A DNA stretch of 64,000 nucleotides from Astragalus membranaceus (GCA_039519185.1 CM076846.1:228148659-228212658); one strand, 5' to 3'; positions 49,651 to 60,984 are shown, counted from the stretch's first letter. Notes: generated by a model from the letters alone, not told the origin. Numbers and translations are program-made.

Positions 49651-50215
49651 TCTTTTTGCTTGCACGAATTTTTTCTATGTTTGATGAATGCAATGTATGA
49701 ATTTTATTTGTTTTGCTGTTCTTTTGTTCTTTTTTTTCTAATCCCCTTTTTTTTGTTTTCTAAATTCTTTTCTTTTGCTCTTTTTATGCAGTGCTGGTAT
49801 GCAAATGCAAAATTTTGGTATTTAATGCTCTTGCGTTTTGATCAAATGGCAGATGACATGCAATGGAAAACTTTTTCTTCTTTGCCTTTTTCCTATGAAA
49901 TGTGAATATTGGATAACATGAAATGATGAATTACATGGGATGCTTTAGCTTTCTTTTCTTCTATGAGATGCAAGTATTGATGTGAAGCAACTGTATTGCT
50001 TTGATGTTTGAATGCAAATGTATGCGGTGATGGAATGCTCCTGTTCTAACTTCTGTTTGTTTCTTTTTGCTTCTTCTATGAAATGGAAACATTAATATGA
50101 TGCAATGCTCTGATGTTTGATGATTGAATGACAAAGGAATGCTTGTGAAATGATGAATGATATGGAATGCTGGATGACAGGGAATGTTTTTGTGTTGCTT
50201 TTGTGGTCTCTTTTC
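49651..50215. repeat. ATG/T-rich 3' UTR of the Ogre-like fragment
   Basis: Low-complexity text rich in TTTTCTT and in variants of GATGAATGCAATG and GAAATGATGAA. No genes are seen. Confidence 0.5.
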
Positions 50216-50764
50216 CTAGAGATCCGGTTGACAATGTGGCTCAAATCGTCTCCGGTCCGATAAACAGACTGAATCTCCCTCAACGTTTCTGACACCCAAG
50301 AGTACTCCCGAGGAACATTCAGAGGTAGCACCAGGGGAACGTCAACCGGCCCAACCCCAGTGCTGGGTTATTGCTCGGAGTCACCCTCTCCACAAACTGG
50401 GATCCCCGTTGTGGTCGAGCCCATCTTCGTTATTACGGCTTTCAGCAACCTCGACCTCACTATCGTCGGAGCTCCAGCTAGTACTCCCTTGCTCTTCGTT
50501 ATTTGGCTCGGTGTCGGACTCCTCCGAGTCAAGAACCACTATCTCAGGGTGATCTCCCTCCGGCAGCTCATTGCTGGGAACCTCGGGAGAACGGTCATCC
50601 GCTTGAAAGCTAATAGGGGCGGAACCCAGGCCTTCCTGAACCTCGGGGCCACCCGACCCGGAGGCACCAGCACGTGCTTCGGCCGATTCTCTAGGATCAG
50701 AAGGCATCGGTTTAGCTACAACGGGGCGATATACGTTGACAACCCGGCGGGTTTGTTTTGTCAT
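50216..50764 (-). pseudogene. Antisense ORF of the Tat element, N-terminal half
   Basis: Starts MTKQTRRVVNVYRPVV at 50764. A low-complexity acidic linker (DSEESDTEPNNEEQG) follows, then a stop at about 50381. A shifted frame at 50216-50331 (LNVPREYSWVSETLREIQSV) continues it up to the Ogre-like junction. It is the same antisense gene as 43448-44217, split by the insertion and broken by a frameshift. Function unknown. Confidence 0.6.
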
Positions 50765-51728
50765 CGCCAGATCGGACCTGTAGAAATGGGGGCTTGCTAA
50801 GTCAAGTTGATATTAAAGCAATGGGTCCACAACCAAGTCAGAACCCGGCCTGACGACCCCCACTCTGTATTAATAAATACGGGTTTTAAGAGGTCCCGAC
50901 TACAGCCTAAAGCGAGAAGCGGACAAATAGAAGAAGGGGACTAACCTCACAAGATTGGAAGCTCGCCGACACTGGATCTGATCGCGTGCTTCGACGATCT
51001 CGCTGAGACTCGCCGCGGAACTCTGAATCGGCGGCTTGATAAACAAAACGCTAAGAGACGAGATTAAGATCGGAGGTCAGAGCAATTCGCAGAAATCAGT
51101 GCAAGTGATGGAGGTCCCCTCCCATATTTATAGGGAACTGAGGGCCTCAAAGTGGGCCTGGGCCAAAGCTACGCGACCCATCACTAGCCCCTATAGTAGG
51201 CGCGTCGATCCAAGCGCCATCATTACTCCAATCACCCTCGAACGACGCGTCTCATCAATGACATCAATGACAGGCGTGGAAATCGATGCGTCACCGTGAA
51301 TGGAACGCTTCGAGTCACTTGGTCCACCTTCGCAAACCGTTCCGAGGCTGAGGGAAAAAGCTCGAGCAAGCATAGGCCCGGTCTCGGAAGCTCGCCGCTT
51401 GTGATGGGAATCGATGTGTCGCTGTGAATGGAACGCCTGGAGTCACTCGGTCCACCTTTGCAAACCGTTTCGAGGCTGAGGGAAAAAGCTCGAGTGAGCA
51501 CAAGCCCGATTTCGGAAGCTCGCCGTTTGTAATTAACGCCCGAAACACATGGCCGCTTGGAGAGATTCTAAACTCGCCCGTCGGAAAACCAGCACGGCCT
51601 GGGTCTCTCAAGTTCGGAGGCTAGGGGCAAGACGCTAGCAGAAGTAAAAGCCCGGCCAGTAAAGCCCATCACGGTCTTCTAAACGACAAGTCTAGCCCTC
51701 CCCAAGGCGACCCGACTTGGGGGGAAAC
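50765..51728. repeat. 3' non-coding part of the Tat element
   Basis: No sense gene is seen; it may hold the promoter of the antisense ORF. Two copies of a 128 bp unit (GTGAATGGAACGC, GAGGCTGAGGGAAAAAGCTC) lie at about 51272-51530. CGACTTGGGGGGAAAC just before 51729 is the polypurine tract. Confidence 0.7.
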
Positions 51729-52070
51729 TGTTACGGATTGGGCCTTACGTGGTAATCTGCCTAAGACCCAAACACCAAAGGTCAAATCCATCAACCAACG
51801 GTGGAGATCTAAGACCTAGATCCAATGGTCCCCTTTTATCCCAAAAACCTATAAATAAGCATTGAATGCTAGCCTTAAAGATACACACTTTTCATTCACC
51901 TAACTTGCAATTAGCTCACTTGCTGACTTGAGCGTCGGAGTGTCATTGCAGGTACCAACCACCTCGGATCGGAGCTCAACTCGGACTGACCAGGGACGCG
52001 ACTACCAACTACCTCGGATCGGACTTCGTATCTAGTATCGGATATCGGTCCAGAGGTACGGTACAGAACA
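51729..52070 (+). repeat. 3' LTR of the Tat element
   Basis: 342 bp, TGTTACGG...CAGAACA, near-identical to the 5' LTR and followed by the AATGG duplication. Confidence 0.92.
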
Positions 52071-52075
52071 AATGG

Positions 52076-52665
52076 TAAGAAATTCCCCTATGCTCAAACC
52101 CTTCAACTCATACATATCCTAAGCATTCATAAATCCTTAATATTTAACTATGATGGGAAACCAAACATTATAATAGCAGTTTCAATGATTTTCCACAAGA
52201 GCATGTAGCTATACATTGGTAAATTACAATGACAATGTAAGCAAAAGCAACATTAAGTAAGGAGATAAATGTGCCAAAGGCAGAAAAGAATATAGCAGGC
52301 AAGAGCTAACACAAGATAGTTATCGTCTATCTATCCAAGAGTATTTTAAATGAAGTCCAGATAAGCTAAAAAAGTTAACCAAGAACAGTAGCTCTTTAAT
52401 GTGAGGTATACATGACAAATTGAAACATTCATCAGCTCACAGCTGTTACAGCAGCTTTGATGTCACCAATAGAGAATAAAATACAAAATGACTTCACTCA
52501 TGTAACTAAATCAAAATGGAATAAGATGAGATCCTACAGATCAAGCTGCAACATATATTTTTATTTCAAGACCAATCAAATACCAAAAAAAGCTATCGAT
52601 TTGAAACCCAAAAAACTGGCTATCTTTGAAATAAATTATTTAAAGGGTGGGCAGTTACTTAGTTT
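52076..52665. other. Spacer between the two large retrotransposons
   Basis: AT-rich DNA without a supported gene. It is the host sequence into which both elements inserted, possibly an intron of the FAR1-type gene. Confidence 0.4.
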
Positions 52666-52670
52666 AGGGT

Positions 52671-52938
52671 TATTAGAACTAATTAAGTATGTTTTATTGT
52701 AATTTAATTATGTGGCTTACCAATCAGTTAAGTAGGTTAATTGTTAGTTTGGTAAAGTTGTTATTAGTTAGTTGCATTAGTCAAGTTCTGTTGTATTCAG
52801 TTGAGTAGTGAGATAGCTCGTATATTAGCTTCTCATTTTGTAACTCTCAGTTCCAAATTTTCATTCAATGAAAGTATCAATTTTCTTTCTCTGCTCTGTG
52901 TAAATGAGTTCTTCACTCAAAGCTTGTAAACCTTGATA
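52671..52938 (+). repeat. 5' LTR of the copia element
   Basis: TATTAGAACTAATTAAG at the start, CTTGATA at the end. It has a 12 bp net gain over the 3' copy. Confidence 0.92.
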
Positions 52939-53006
52939 TGGTATCAGAAGTTCCGTCCCTCTGATCTTCTTCTTCGTCGTTCTCCGTCACCTCCCTCTCG
53001 CTCGCG

Positions 53007-53910
53007 ATGACTACGACGGCCGACAACTCCTATCCCTTTTCATCCATCACACTGACAATCCGGAGTTAGTTCTTGTCTCCAAACCCCTCGTTGGCACCAT
53101 TTACCTCTCCTGGCGCCGCTCAATGATGCTTGCGCTTGATGGCCGCAACAAATTAGGGTTCATCGATGGCATCCTCAAGAAACCCGCTGAATCTGACGCC
53201 GCCAAACTCCGTCTATGGAATCGCAACGATAGCATCATCGCGTCGTGGATCTTGAATTCCCTAACCAAAGAAATCAGCGCCAGTGTCATCTATTCTACAT
53301 CTGCGACACTCATTTGGAACGATATTGAAAAGCGATTCAATATCAAGAATGGTCCTCGATTCTTCCAATTGAGGAAGAATCTTCTCAATTGCGTGCAAGG
53401 TAGCGACTCCCTTAGCGTCTATTTCACTCGGTTCAAGGCGATTTGGACCGAATTGGGTGAACTAAAGGCTGTTCACAAATGTACATGCAACGACATTGAA
53501 CCTCTCCTCCAATCTGTCAAGGAAGAACACGTTATGGATTTTCTGATGGGGTTAAGCGAAGCCTTCAATCACGCTCGTGGACAGATTTTACTGATGAAGC
53601 CTATTCCGGACATTGACGAAGCGTTCTCTCTCCTTCTTCAAGATGAAACTCAGCGCTCCATTGGAGTTCAATCTGCACCCGTCCCTGAGGTCGCTTGTGC
53701 AGTGACTCAATCCACTTCCAAGAATAGGAATCCTAGGAAAGATCGTCCTCTATGCTCTCATTGCAACATTAACGGTCACAGCAAAGAAAAATGCTTCAAG
53801 CTTCACGGTTTTCCTCCCAATTTCAAGAAAGGTAACCCCAACAATGCATCCCCAGCGCCCGTGAACAACATTCTAGCCTCAATTGGCACAACTTCCTACT
53901 GCTTCTTCTG
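53007..53910 (+). pseudogene. Copia gag
   Basis: An ATG at 53007 opens a frame that shifts near 53040. From there DNPELVLVSKPLVGTIYLSW leads into a copia-type gag (WNRNDSIIASWILNSL, RFFQLRKNLLNCVQGSDSL) and a CCHC zinc knuckle (CSHCNINGHSKEKC) at about 53755-53795. The frame shifts again near 53900, where the protease frame begins. Confidence 0.85.
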
Positions 53911-55275
53911 ATCAAATTGGTAATGCAGGTATTGAATCCATTGGTATGTCTTTTTCAACCCTATATTCTACATTTCAAGCCCTAAATGCCTGGATAGTGG
54001 ACTCTGGTGCTACGGTGCACATCACACATTTTTTTCAATTTCCTTTACAATTACAAACCTTTAGATAACAAGTTTGTTTTGTTGCCAAATAACACTAGAG
54101 TCCAAGTCCTAGGCACGGGGACGGTGAGAATCAATCCCAATCTTGAACTTCACAATGTTCTTTACATACCCACATTTCATGTGAATTTAATTTCTGTGCC
54201 CAAAATTACACCAAGTTCTCATATTAGTGTGCATTTTGACGATACCTATGTTGTTTTCCAGGACACTCAATCCCTCAAGAGGATTGGCAGAGGTGACCTT
54301 CATAAGGAACTGTTTCTTTTGTATTCTGAACACACATTCACACATTGTAATGACGCTGCTATACCATCAACTGTTTTTTCTGATGATTGTTCTGTTCCTA
54401 TCACTTGTAATGTAGTTTCAAATGGTAATGTAGACCACAATTTGTGGCATTGTAGGCTTGGTCATGTATTTGACAAAGTTCTCAAAAATTTTAGCAATAA
54501 AATCTCTATGCATTTTAAGTCTCATGATTCAAAGAATTGTTTAATTTGTCCTCTTTCAAAATTTAGACGTTTATCTTTCCTTTCTAACAATCATTATTCT
54601 GATAAGCCCTTTGATCTTGTCCATGTGGACACTTGAGGGCCATATCATAATCCCACTCATGATGGTAAGAATTATTTTCTCACAATAGTTGATGATTGCA
54701 CTAGATTCACATGGTTGTATCTAATGCAAACTAAATCTGAGGCACCTAATGTTATTAAAGGGTTTTTTGCTATGGTAAAAAATAACTTTGGCAGCAATAT
54801 CAAGCAACTCAGATCTGATAATGCTAAGGAGCTTAAGCTCACTGATTTTCTTCTTGATCCAGGCACCTTACATCAATACAGTTGTCCATACAGACCAGAG
54901 CAGAATTCAGTTGTGGAGAGAAAGCATCAACATCTCCTCAATGTGGCAAGATCCCTCCTTTTCCAGTCCAAGGTTCCCATCCAGTTCTGGGGTGAATGCA
55001 TCACCACTGCTGCATTCCTCATCAATAGGGTTCCCACCCATGCCTTAAAAGAAAAATCCCCATATGAGCTCCTATACAACAAATTACCTCCTTATGAACA
55101 TTTCAAGGTCTTTGGTTGCTTAACATATGCTGATGTCCCTCTCACCAAAGAAAAAAAATTTCCTCTAGAGCAATCCCCACCATCTTCATGGGATACCCTC
55201 TAGGCTACAAAGGTTACAAACTCCTTGACACCTCCACAAATAAGTTCATCATCTCTAGAGATGTCCAGTTTTTTT
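53883..55275 (+). pseudogene. Copia protease, GAG-pre-integrase and integrase
   Basis: Protease WIVDSGATVHIT is at about 53990-54025. GAG-pre-integrase has LWHCRLGHVFDKVL at 54440-54480. Integrase core text is FLTIVDDCTRFTWLYLM, RSDNAKEL and EQNSVVERKHQHLLNVARSL, with FWGECITTAAFLINRVPT further on. A frameshift near 54030, a TGA at about 54634-54636, and a frameshift and TAG near 55180-55203 break it. The integrase tail runs into the nested LTR at 55568. Confidence 0.85.
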
Positions 55276-56214
55276 AGGACAAATTTCCTTTCCACAATTC
55301 AGCCCTCCAAATACATTCTGACCCATTTGAAACCATTGTCCTACCTAAACGCATTCCTATCAGTGACAATGATACTCCTGACCTAGCAACACCACTACCA
55401 ACAATAATCCCACAGATAATGTCTCTGTACCCATTCCAGATCCCCCTACTGACATTGAAGACCCTCCCAATGCCACTGTTCCCATTACCAATCAACCAAA
55501 TGTCCCTATTGCTGAACCAAGAAGGTCCACCAGACCTCACAATCCCCCCTACCTACAAAATTACACATGTAACACCCCTTTTCTACCCGGTAATTATTTA
55601 ATAAAATCAGAGTTATACAAAAAAAATTTCATGCGTCGAAAAGAGATGTCACACATTCATCAATAATTCAAAATGTCACATGCAATATATAATCACTTTG
55701 TCAAAAAGGGTCGAAGCCCATAACACCAGTTTAATTAACCATATCGTCAAAATGCATCGCCACGCAGCGAAAATAGAAGTAAGTTTCAAAACAATAAAAT
55801 CATAACGTCCTGAATGGACTCCAAATAGTAAAATGCAACAGCCAAAGTCTAGGTTCGTTTCCCCCCTTGAGTGTTACATATCAAAGCAAAGGACACCGAC
55901 CCAGACTAGCGAAGGTAACTAGGCCTTCACTCGCAATCACCTCACGTTACCGCATAGGGGTAACATTCAAACAGAAGGGGTGAGATATCTTCAATATAAT
56001 AGTGTGAAATGATAGGAAATATGCTAGAATATGACAACTATATCTACCGTTCCACTACACATATCTATTCATGAACACACGTCAAATTGTAAACACCACA
56101 ATCAGTCACCCAATGTCATGATAATGCATGAATGCAACCCACACCAACGGGCATATGCATGTGGTACCAAATCACCAAAATTTTGCCTGTAAATAGAGGC
56201 GTCACCAAAATTGA

Positions 56215-56570
56215 GAGCTTTCACACCCGGGTCACCAATTCACAAAAATTGAGCTTTCACACCCGGCTCACTAGTTTTAGAAAAATTGAGCTTTCACACC
56301 CAGCTCCAAGACCAAAGGCCTTCACCAAAATAAATGCGTATGCTGTATGCGACACCATGAATGCACACAGACAATCATCAAAATTAGTCACAATGTGACA
56401 CATCAAAACTCAATCGCCGAATATCACCAAAATTGGGCTTTCACACCTAGCCCAACGACACCGAGACACCAAACCACCCGAAACAACGGAACACCAAAAT
56501 TTGGAGCCTTCACACCTAGCTCCCACAACACCAAGGTTTGAGCCTTCACGCTTAGCTCAAACAGCACCAA
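56215..56570. repeat. Degenerate repeats of (G)AGCTTTCACACC
   Basis: Six variants of GAGCTTTCACACCCGGCTC, GGGCTTTCACACCTAGCCC and GAGCCTTCACACCTAGCTCC occur with CACCAAAATT spacers, inside the solo LTR. Confidence 0.85.
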
Positions 56571-56879
56571 GACACCAAGATGACAACAGTTTTCCAAAAC
56601 ATTTGAGACGCGGGGATTTTTTTCCCATCACCGAAGACCACGACAATTTTCCAAAATATTTGAGACACGACAATTTCTTTCCCAAAAACAGCAACATTTA
56701 ACGGTTAAGCCGACGGCTAACAATTCCCAGAAAAATAGAACACTTTGCCTTAAATTAGAATATTCAGCTAGGCCTCTGAATAAGCTTTCCAAAACATTTT
56801 GAAACGTCTCAATCGGACTCCCGAGTCAAAAGATATGTTGAAAACAAAATAGGGGAAAAACTGAGACACATGCTGAAAA

Positions 56880-57410
56880 CGGCGCCCAGGAGCAGGGCGC
56901 CTAGCAGGAAAACGCAACACAGGAGACTGGCGCCCAGGAGCAGGGCGCCCAGCAACAGGCAATATAACTGAACCTGGCGCCCAGGAGCAGGGCGCCTAGC
57001 AACACTGCAGGAGATGGCGCCCTTGGCGCCCAGACAGTCCAGAACACATCAGAAACGCAACATGGCACAGGAATTGGCGCCCTTGGCGCCCAGACAGCCT
57101 ACAGCACAAACGCAACACAGAACAGGAACACGCACCAGACACGGGAACAGCGCCCATGGCACCCATGGCGCCCCTGCGCCAAGACAGCGCACAACACAAC
57201 TTAGGAACAGGCGCCCATGGCGCCCCTGCGCCAAGACACAGCAACACACACACACACACTGGCACACGCGGACACACACCAGACACGGCGCCCATGCACA
57301 GGGCGTCAGAAACAGCAACAGAACATCAAGGCAACAGGGCCACGCACGGCGCCCAGGCACAGGGCGCCAGAAACAGCATCTAGGGCAATGGCGCCCATGG
57401 CGCCCTAGGG
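56880..57410. repeat. GGCGCC-rich segment in the solo LTR
   Basis: About fifteen GGCGCC or TGGCGCCC words occur, often as GGCGCCCAGGAGCAGGGCGC and ATGGCGCCCTTGGCGCCCAG, in an otherwise AT-rich LTR. Open frames on both strands are long only because GC content is high. Confidence 0.9.
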
Positions 57411-58127
57411 GTCAACAATTTCGTTATTTCACCAATTTAAATCACCAATCCTTAACCACCAATGTTAATTATCATGAATTGCCAATCACAACACCAAACA
57501 ACAATTAATCGAACACCTAGCATGCAATTAGTAATAACAACAATGAATCACCAATTTTTAGAGTCACATCAATCACCAACGAGCCAAATTTCAATTCAAC
57601 CTAGTTATAATTCAACTATCACAAATCAAACATCAAAATCAATCAAGAGGTATTATAGGACCTATCCCCACATAACCCCATCATAAAACCCCATTATATG
57701 GAAGAACCCCACCCTTACCTTATAGTAGGAGAGCACTAATCTTCTTGATCAAGTCACCAACAATAACCTCAGCAACGCAGCTCCTCTCTGCTCCTTGAAT
57801 TTGCGAAATCTTCCTCCTCTTCTCCCTTGGATGCGCCGAAACCCTCTTCTCTCTTTCTCTCCTCTATTCGCAACTTTTCTTTCTTTTCCTCAAAACAATT
57901 CGCATAATGAGCCAAAACCCTAGCCTAGGCGCTTCACCTATGCGCCTAGCTAGTGGGCTTCTGGATCACGGGCTTTCCTCCAGCTTAAGCCCGATTACTA
58001 ACACCATCCCCTAATATCCAATTATACACCCCTTAATCAAATGCTAATATAATTACACCAACTGAAATAAATAACTAAATAAATGGATACCTAAATATTT
58101 AATTAAATATTTGGGCGTTACAACACA

Positions 58128-59688
58128 CATCATGTTCATGTCTCATATCTTATTTCCTCATTTGTTGACTACTCCAACCTATCCAAATAGTATTGTTCCT
58201 TTGTCTCCAATGTCAACCTCCATTATGAGCCACAATTCTATCACTAGGCAATCAAATACCCTGAGTGGAGAGCTGCCATGAATGATGAATTGCGTGCCCT
58301 TTAGGACAATCATACATGGTCCATTGTTCCCTTACCCATGGGCAAACAAACAATTGGGTGTAGGTGGCTCTATAAATCCAAATTCAAGTCTAATGGGAGT
58401 ATTGAGAGACACAAAGCTAGGTTGGTAGCTAAAGGGTATACCCAACAGTTGGGCATAGATTTTACTGATACTTTTTCTCTAGTGGCTAAGTTGACCACAG
58501 TTCGTGTATTGCTGGCTATAGCAGCTCAAAGAAGCTGGCATTTGTCACAGCTTGATATAAATAATGCCTTTCTTAATGGCGACTTATTTGAAGAAGTGTA
58601 TATGTATCTCCCTTTGGGCCATCCAAGTAAGGGGGAGAATAAAGTGTGTAGGTTGCAAAAGTCATTATATGGTCTGAGACAAGCCTCACGACAGTGGTTC
58701 CACAAATGCTTTGTTGCTCTCACTGCCTTGGAATTTTCTCAGAGTTCTGCTGATTACTCTCTCTTCTACAAAGGCACAGCAGATTCCTTAGTCATCTTGC
58801 TTGTGTATGTGGACGACATCATCATTGCTAGCCCTGTTCAAACATTGATCACTCAAACCATCACTCAGCTTCAAGCTCAATTTAAACTCAAAGTGTTGGG
58901 CACTCTTCAATACTTCCTTGGCTTAGAGATTGCCAACCAGCAAACATTCCCATGGATCCTGGTACTCAGCTTGATGATACTTCTGGTGACCTATTACCTG
59001 ACCCTACCATCTTCAGAAGACTTCTTGGAAGATTAATGTATTTGACCATCGCCAGGCCAGATATCACCTTTGCCATCAACAAATTGAGTCAATTCATGGC
59101 CTCCCCAAGGACCCCCAACCTCCAAGCTCTACATCATGTACTTCAATATCTGAAATCTGCTCCGGGTCAGGGCATTCTCTTCCCTGCCACCAGCAGCAGT
59201 ACTATAACTGCTTATGTAGACTCAGACTGGGGCAACTGTAAGATCACCAGAAGATCAACTACTGGCTATTGTATCTACATTGGGTCCTCTCTAATTTGTT
59301 GGAAATCAAAAAAGCGACCCACAGTGGCTAGGTCCTGTGCTGAAGCAGAGTACAGGGCCCTTGCAAGTCTCACCAGTGAACTGTTATGGCTTCATCAACT
59401 GCTCAAACCATTCTTTATCACTGTTGAGTCCATTTTGGTCATGTGTGATAACAAATCTGCCATCCAACTTGCTGAAAACCCTACCTCCAATGAGAGATCA
59501 AAGCACATTGACATTGATTGCCATTTCATTAGGCAATATGTCAATTCTGGGATCCTCAAGCTGATACACCTGCCAACCCATCAGCAACTCGCTGATATTT
59601 TCACCAAGGCTTTACCTTACAGCAAATTCTCAGGTTTTATTAGCAAGTTAGGTGTTTTGAACATTTATTCCCCTAACTTGAGGGGGAG
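58128..59688 (+). pseudogene. Copia reverse transcriptase and RNase H
   Basis: RT opens near 58270 (EWRAAMNDELRAL) and runs through CRWLYKSKFKSNGSIERHKA, RLVAKGYTQ, QLDINNAFLNGDL and the YVDD box (LLVYVDDIIIAS, about 58800-58830). Near 58935-58950 some residues between the FLGLEIA motif and the MDPGTQL text are missing and the frame changes. RNase H (AYVDSDWGNCKITRRSTTGY, DNKSAIQLAENP, QLADIFTKALP) runs to a stop at about 59702-59704. The first part of RT lies beyond the nested LTR with further stops. Confidence 0.88.
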
Positions 59689-59944
59689 TATTAGAACTAA
59701 TTAAGTCTGTTTTATTGTAATTTAATTATGTGGCTTACCAATCAGTTAGTTAGTTTGGTAAAGTTGTTATTAGTTAGTTGCATTAGTCAAGTTCTGTTGT
59801 ATTCAGTTGAGTAGTGAGATAGCTCGTATATTAGCTTCTCATTTTGTAACTCTCAATTCCAACTTTTCAATCAATGAAAGTATCAATTTTCTTTCTCTGC
59901 TATGTGTAAATGAGTTCTTGACTCAAAGCTTGTAAACCTTGATA
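59689..59944 (+). repeat. 3' LTR of the copia element
   Basis: 256 bp, TATTAGAAC...CTTGATA, followed by AGGGT. Near-identical to the 5' copy. Confidence 0.92.
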
Positions 59945-59949
59945 AGGGT

Positions 59950-60812
59950 TGGAACTAGAAGTTTATAAACATTGTTTCATAATTTCGTTCACCCTATAAA
60001 ATCAAATTAAGGCACAAGAAGTCTTCAAAGTAATCGCCAGACTTATAAGATTGACACCTATGGCGATGAAGTGAATAATCATGGGTAACAAGGGGAACAG
60101 GGCAGAAGGCATTTTCCTTTATTTTCCCTTTTAATTTAAAGGGTGGCTTCAGAGATGCAATTATTGCAGCATAATATGCATAATCTAGAAAGCAATGTTT
60201 GACTTAGCAACCTAACTGCAGTTAGAGACCAACTAAACATGTAATCATATATTAAGTAAAAATGTAAAACAGAACGAAATATAGGAGAAAGTCGAACCCT
60301 TACCAACTAAAACAGCGAAACCTAGTAGAACAGAGCAGCTTCAAGAAGGAGACCAAAACACAGTGTGACGGCGCGGCAAACAGAAGTTGGAGGCGTACAC
60401 GACGCGACAGTGCAGCGGCGTGACGGGCGGCGACGTGATGGGCGCGGCAGAGAACCCTAATCAAAGAGATGATGACAGACTGCTTTTTGAAAGAGACGAT
60501 GGTTGGCAGCGCAGCAGCGTGATTGGCGCAGCAGAGAACCCTAATCAAAGAGATGATGACAGACTGCTTTTTCAAAGAGCGATGGTTGGTTTTTTTCTAC
60601 GTTAGAAAACTTGATTTTGAAACAAAATAGGGTTTTTGTGTGATTTGTATGAAACTTTAAAAAGACTTCTAACATAATTACTCTAAAAATTTGGGAAAAC
60701 TTAAAAAAAATATATCTTAAATGTGATATGGAGCACAGCTCACACATGGCCCAATTAAATTAGGACAAATAATCTAGGTATGATACCCTCCATTTTAAAA
60801 TGAGTATGAAAG

Positions 60813-60815
<3 letters not shown>
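59950..60815 (-). other. Intergenic DNA with a possible leader exon
   Basis: Mostly featureless. A GC-rich patch at 60360-60600 contains an 84 bp period duplication (GAGAACCCTAATCAAAGAGA and GATGATGACAGACTGC at 60449 and 60533). On the minus strand the patch reads like a 5' leader ending in a donor (TTAGTTG|GTAAGGG near 60302). It may belong to the FAR1-type gene; this is inference. Confidence 0.35.

Positions 60816-60879
<64 letters not shown>
60816..60879. repeat. (AT)n(AG)n compound microsatellite
   Basis: An AT run passes directly into an AG run. Confidence 0.95.
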
Positions 60880-60881
<2 letters not shown>

Positions 60882-60984
60882 AACGTGTAAAATATTTTTA
60901 AACTTATATATTGCTAAATGTATTATAGTATAATATAATGTTTTTTTGGTGGTGTATAGTATAATATAATGTAATAGAATAAAA

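Larger units (their letters stand above)
44234..50215 (-). mobile_element. Ogre-like retrotransposon fragment nested in the Tat element
   Basis: Consists of an LTR (44234-48203) and 3' untranslated repeats (48204 to about 50215) in minus orientation. No gag or pol is present, so the 5' side is lost. On the minus strand the purine-rich AAATAAAGAGGGGCAGC lies immediately before the LTR start TGTCATACCCC, as a polypurine tract should. The right junction at about 50215 is where the host antisense ORF text resumes. No target duplication was found, as expected for a truncated insertion. Confidence 0.7.
36674..52070 (+). mobile_element. Full-length Ty3/gypsy Tat-clade retrotransposon (defective)
   Basis: Bounded by LTRs at 36674-37023 and 51729-52070 and by the 5 bp target duplication AATGG (36669-36673, 52071-52075). 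Total 15.4 kb, of which about 6 kb is a nested Ogre-like fragment. Order: gag, protease (DQGSSADI), reverse transcriptase, RNase H, a second archaeal-type RNase H, integrase, then repeats and an antisense ORF. Dual RNase H and an antisense ORF are hallmarks of the Tat clade (Retand/Grande/Ogre relatives). Many in-frame stops make it non-autonomous. LTR divergence is modest, mostly substitutions and one 8 bp gap. Confidence 0.9.
55568..58122 (-). mobile_element. Solo LTR (2.56 kb) nested in the copia pol
   Basis: Begins TGTAACACCCC and ends GGGCGTTACA, with the 5 bp target duplication ACACA on both sides (55563-55567, 58123-58127). No internal domain is present, so it is a solo LTR left by recombination. 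Similarity to 5147-6229 gives its minus orientation. Minus-strand text such as ATCTCACCCCTTCTGTTTGA is shared. It holds a GGCGCC-rich segment (56880-57410) and repeats of GAGCTTTCACACC. Confidence 0.9.
52671..59944 (+). mobile_element. Ty1/copia retrotransposon with TA...TA LTR ends
   Basis: LTRs at 52671-52938 (268 bp) and 59689-59944 (256 bp), flanked by the target duplication AGGGT (52666-52670, 59945-59949). The LTRs start TATTAG and end CTTGATA instead of TG...CA. The primer-binding site TGGTATCAGA follows the 5' LTR directly, and the polypurine tract GAGGGGGAG abuts the 3' LTR. The true length is about 4.7 kb once the nested solo LTR is removed. Gag and pol carry stops and deletions, so the copy is dead. 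Confidence 0.93.

Noticed and set aside
57014..57508. Overlapping open frames on both strands rich in Ala/Pro/Arg
   Set aside because: They come from the GC-rich GGCGCC segment of a solo LTR, not from a gene.
60300..60575. 91-codon minus-strand open frame with an internal duplication
   Set aside because: It reflects an 84 bp direct repeat. No protein family match is apparent; a leader exon is more plausible.
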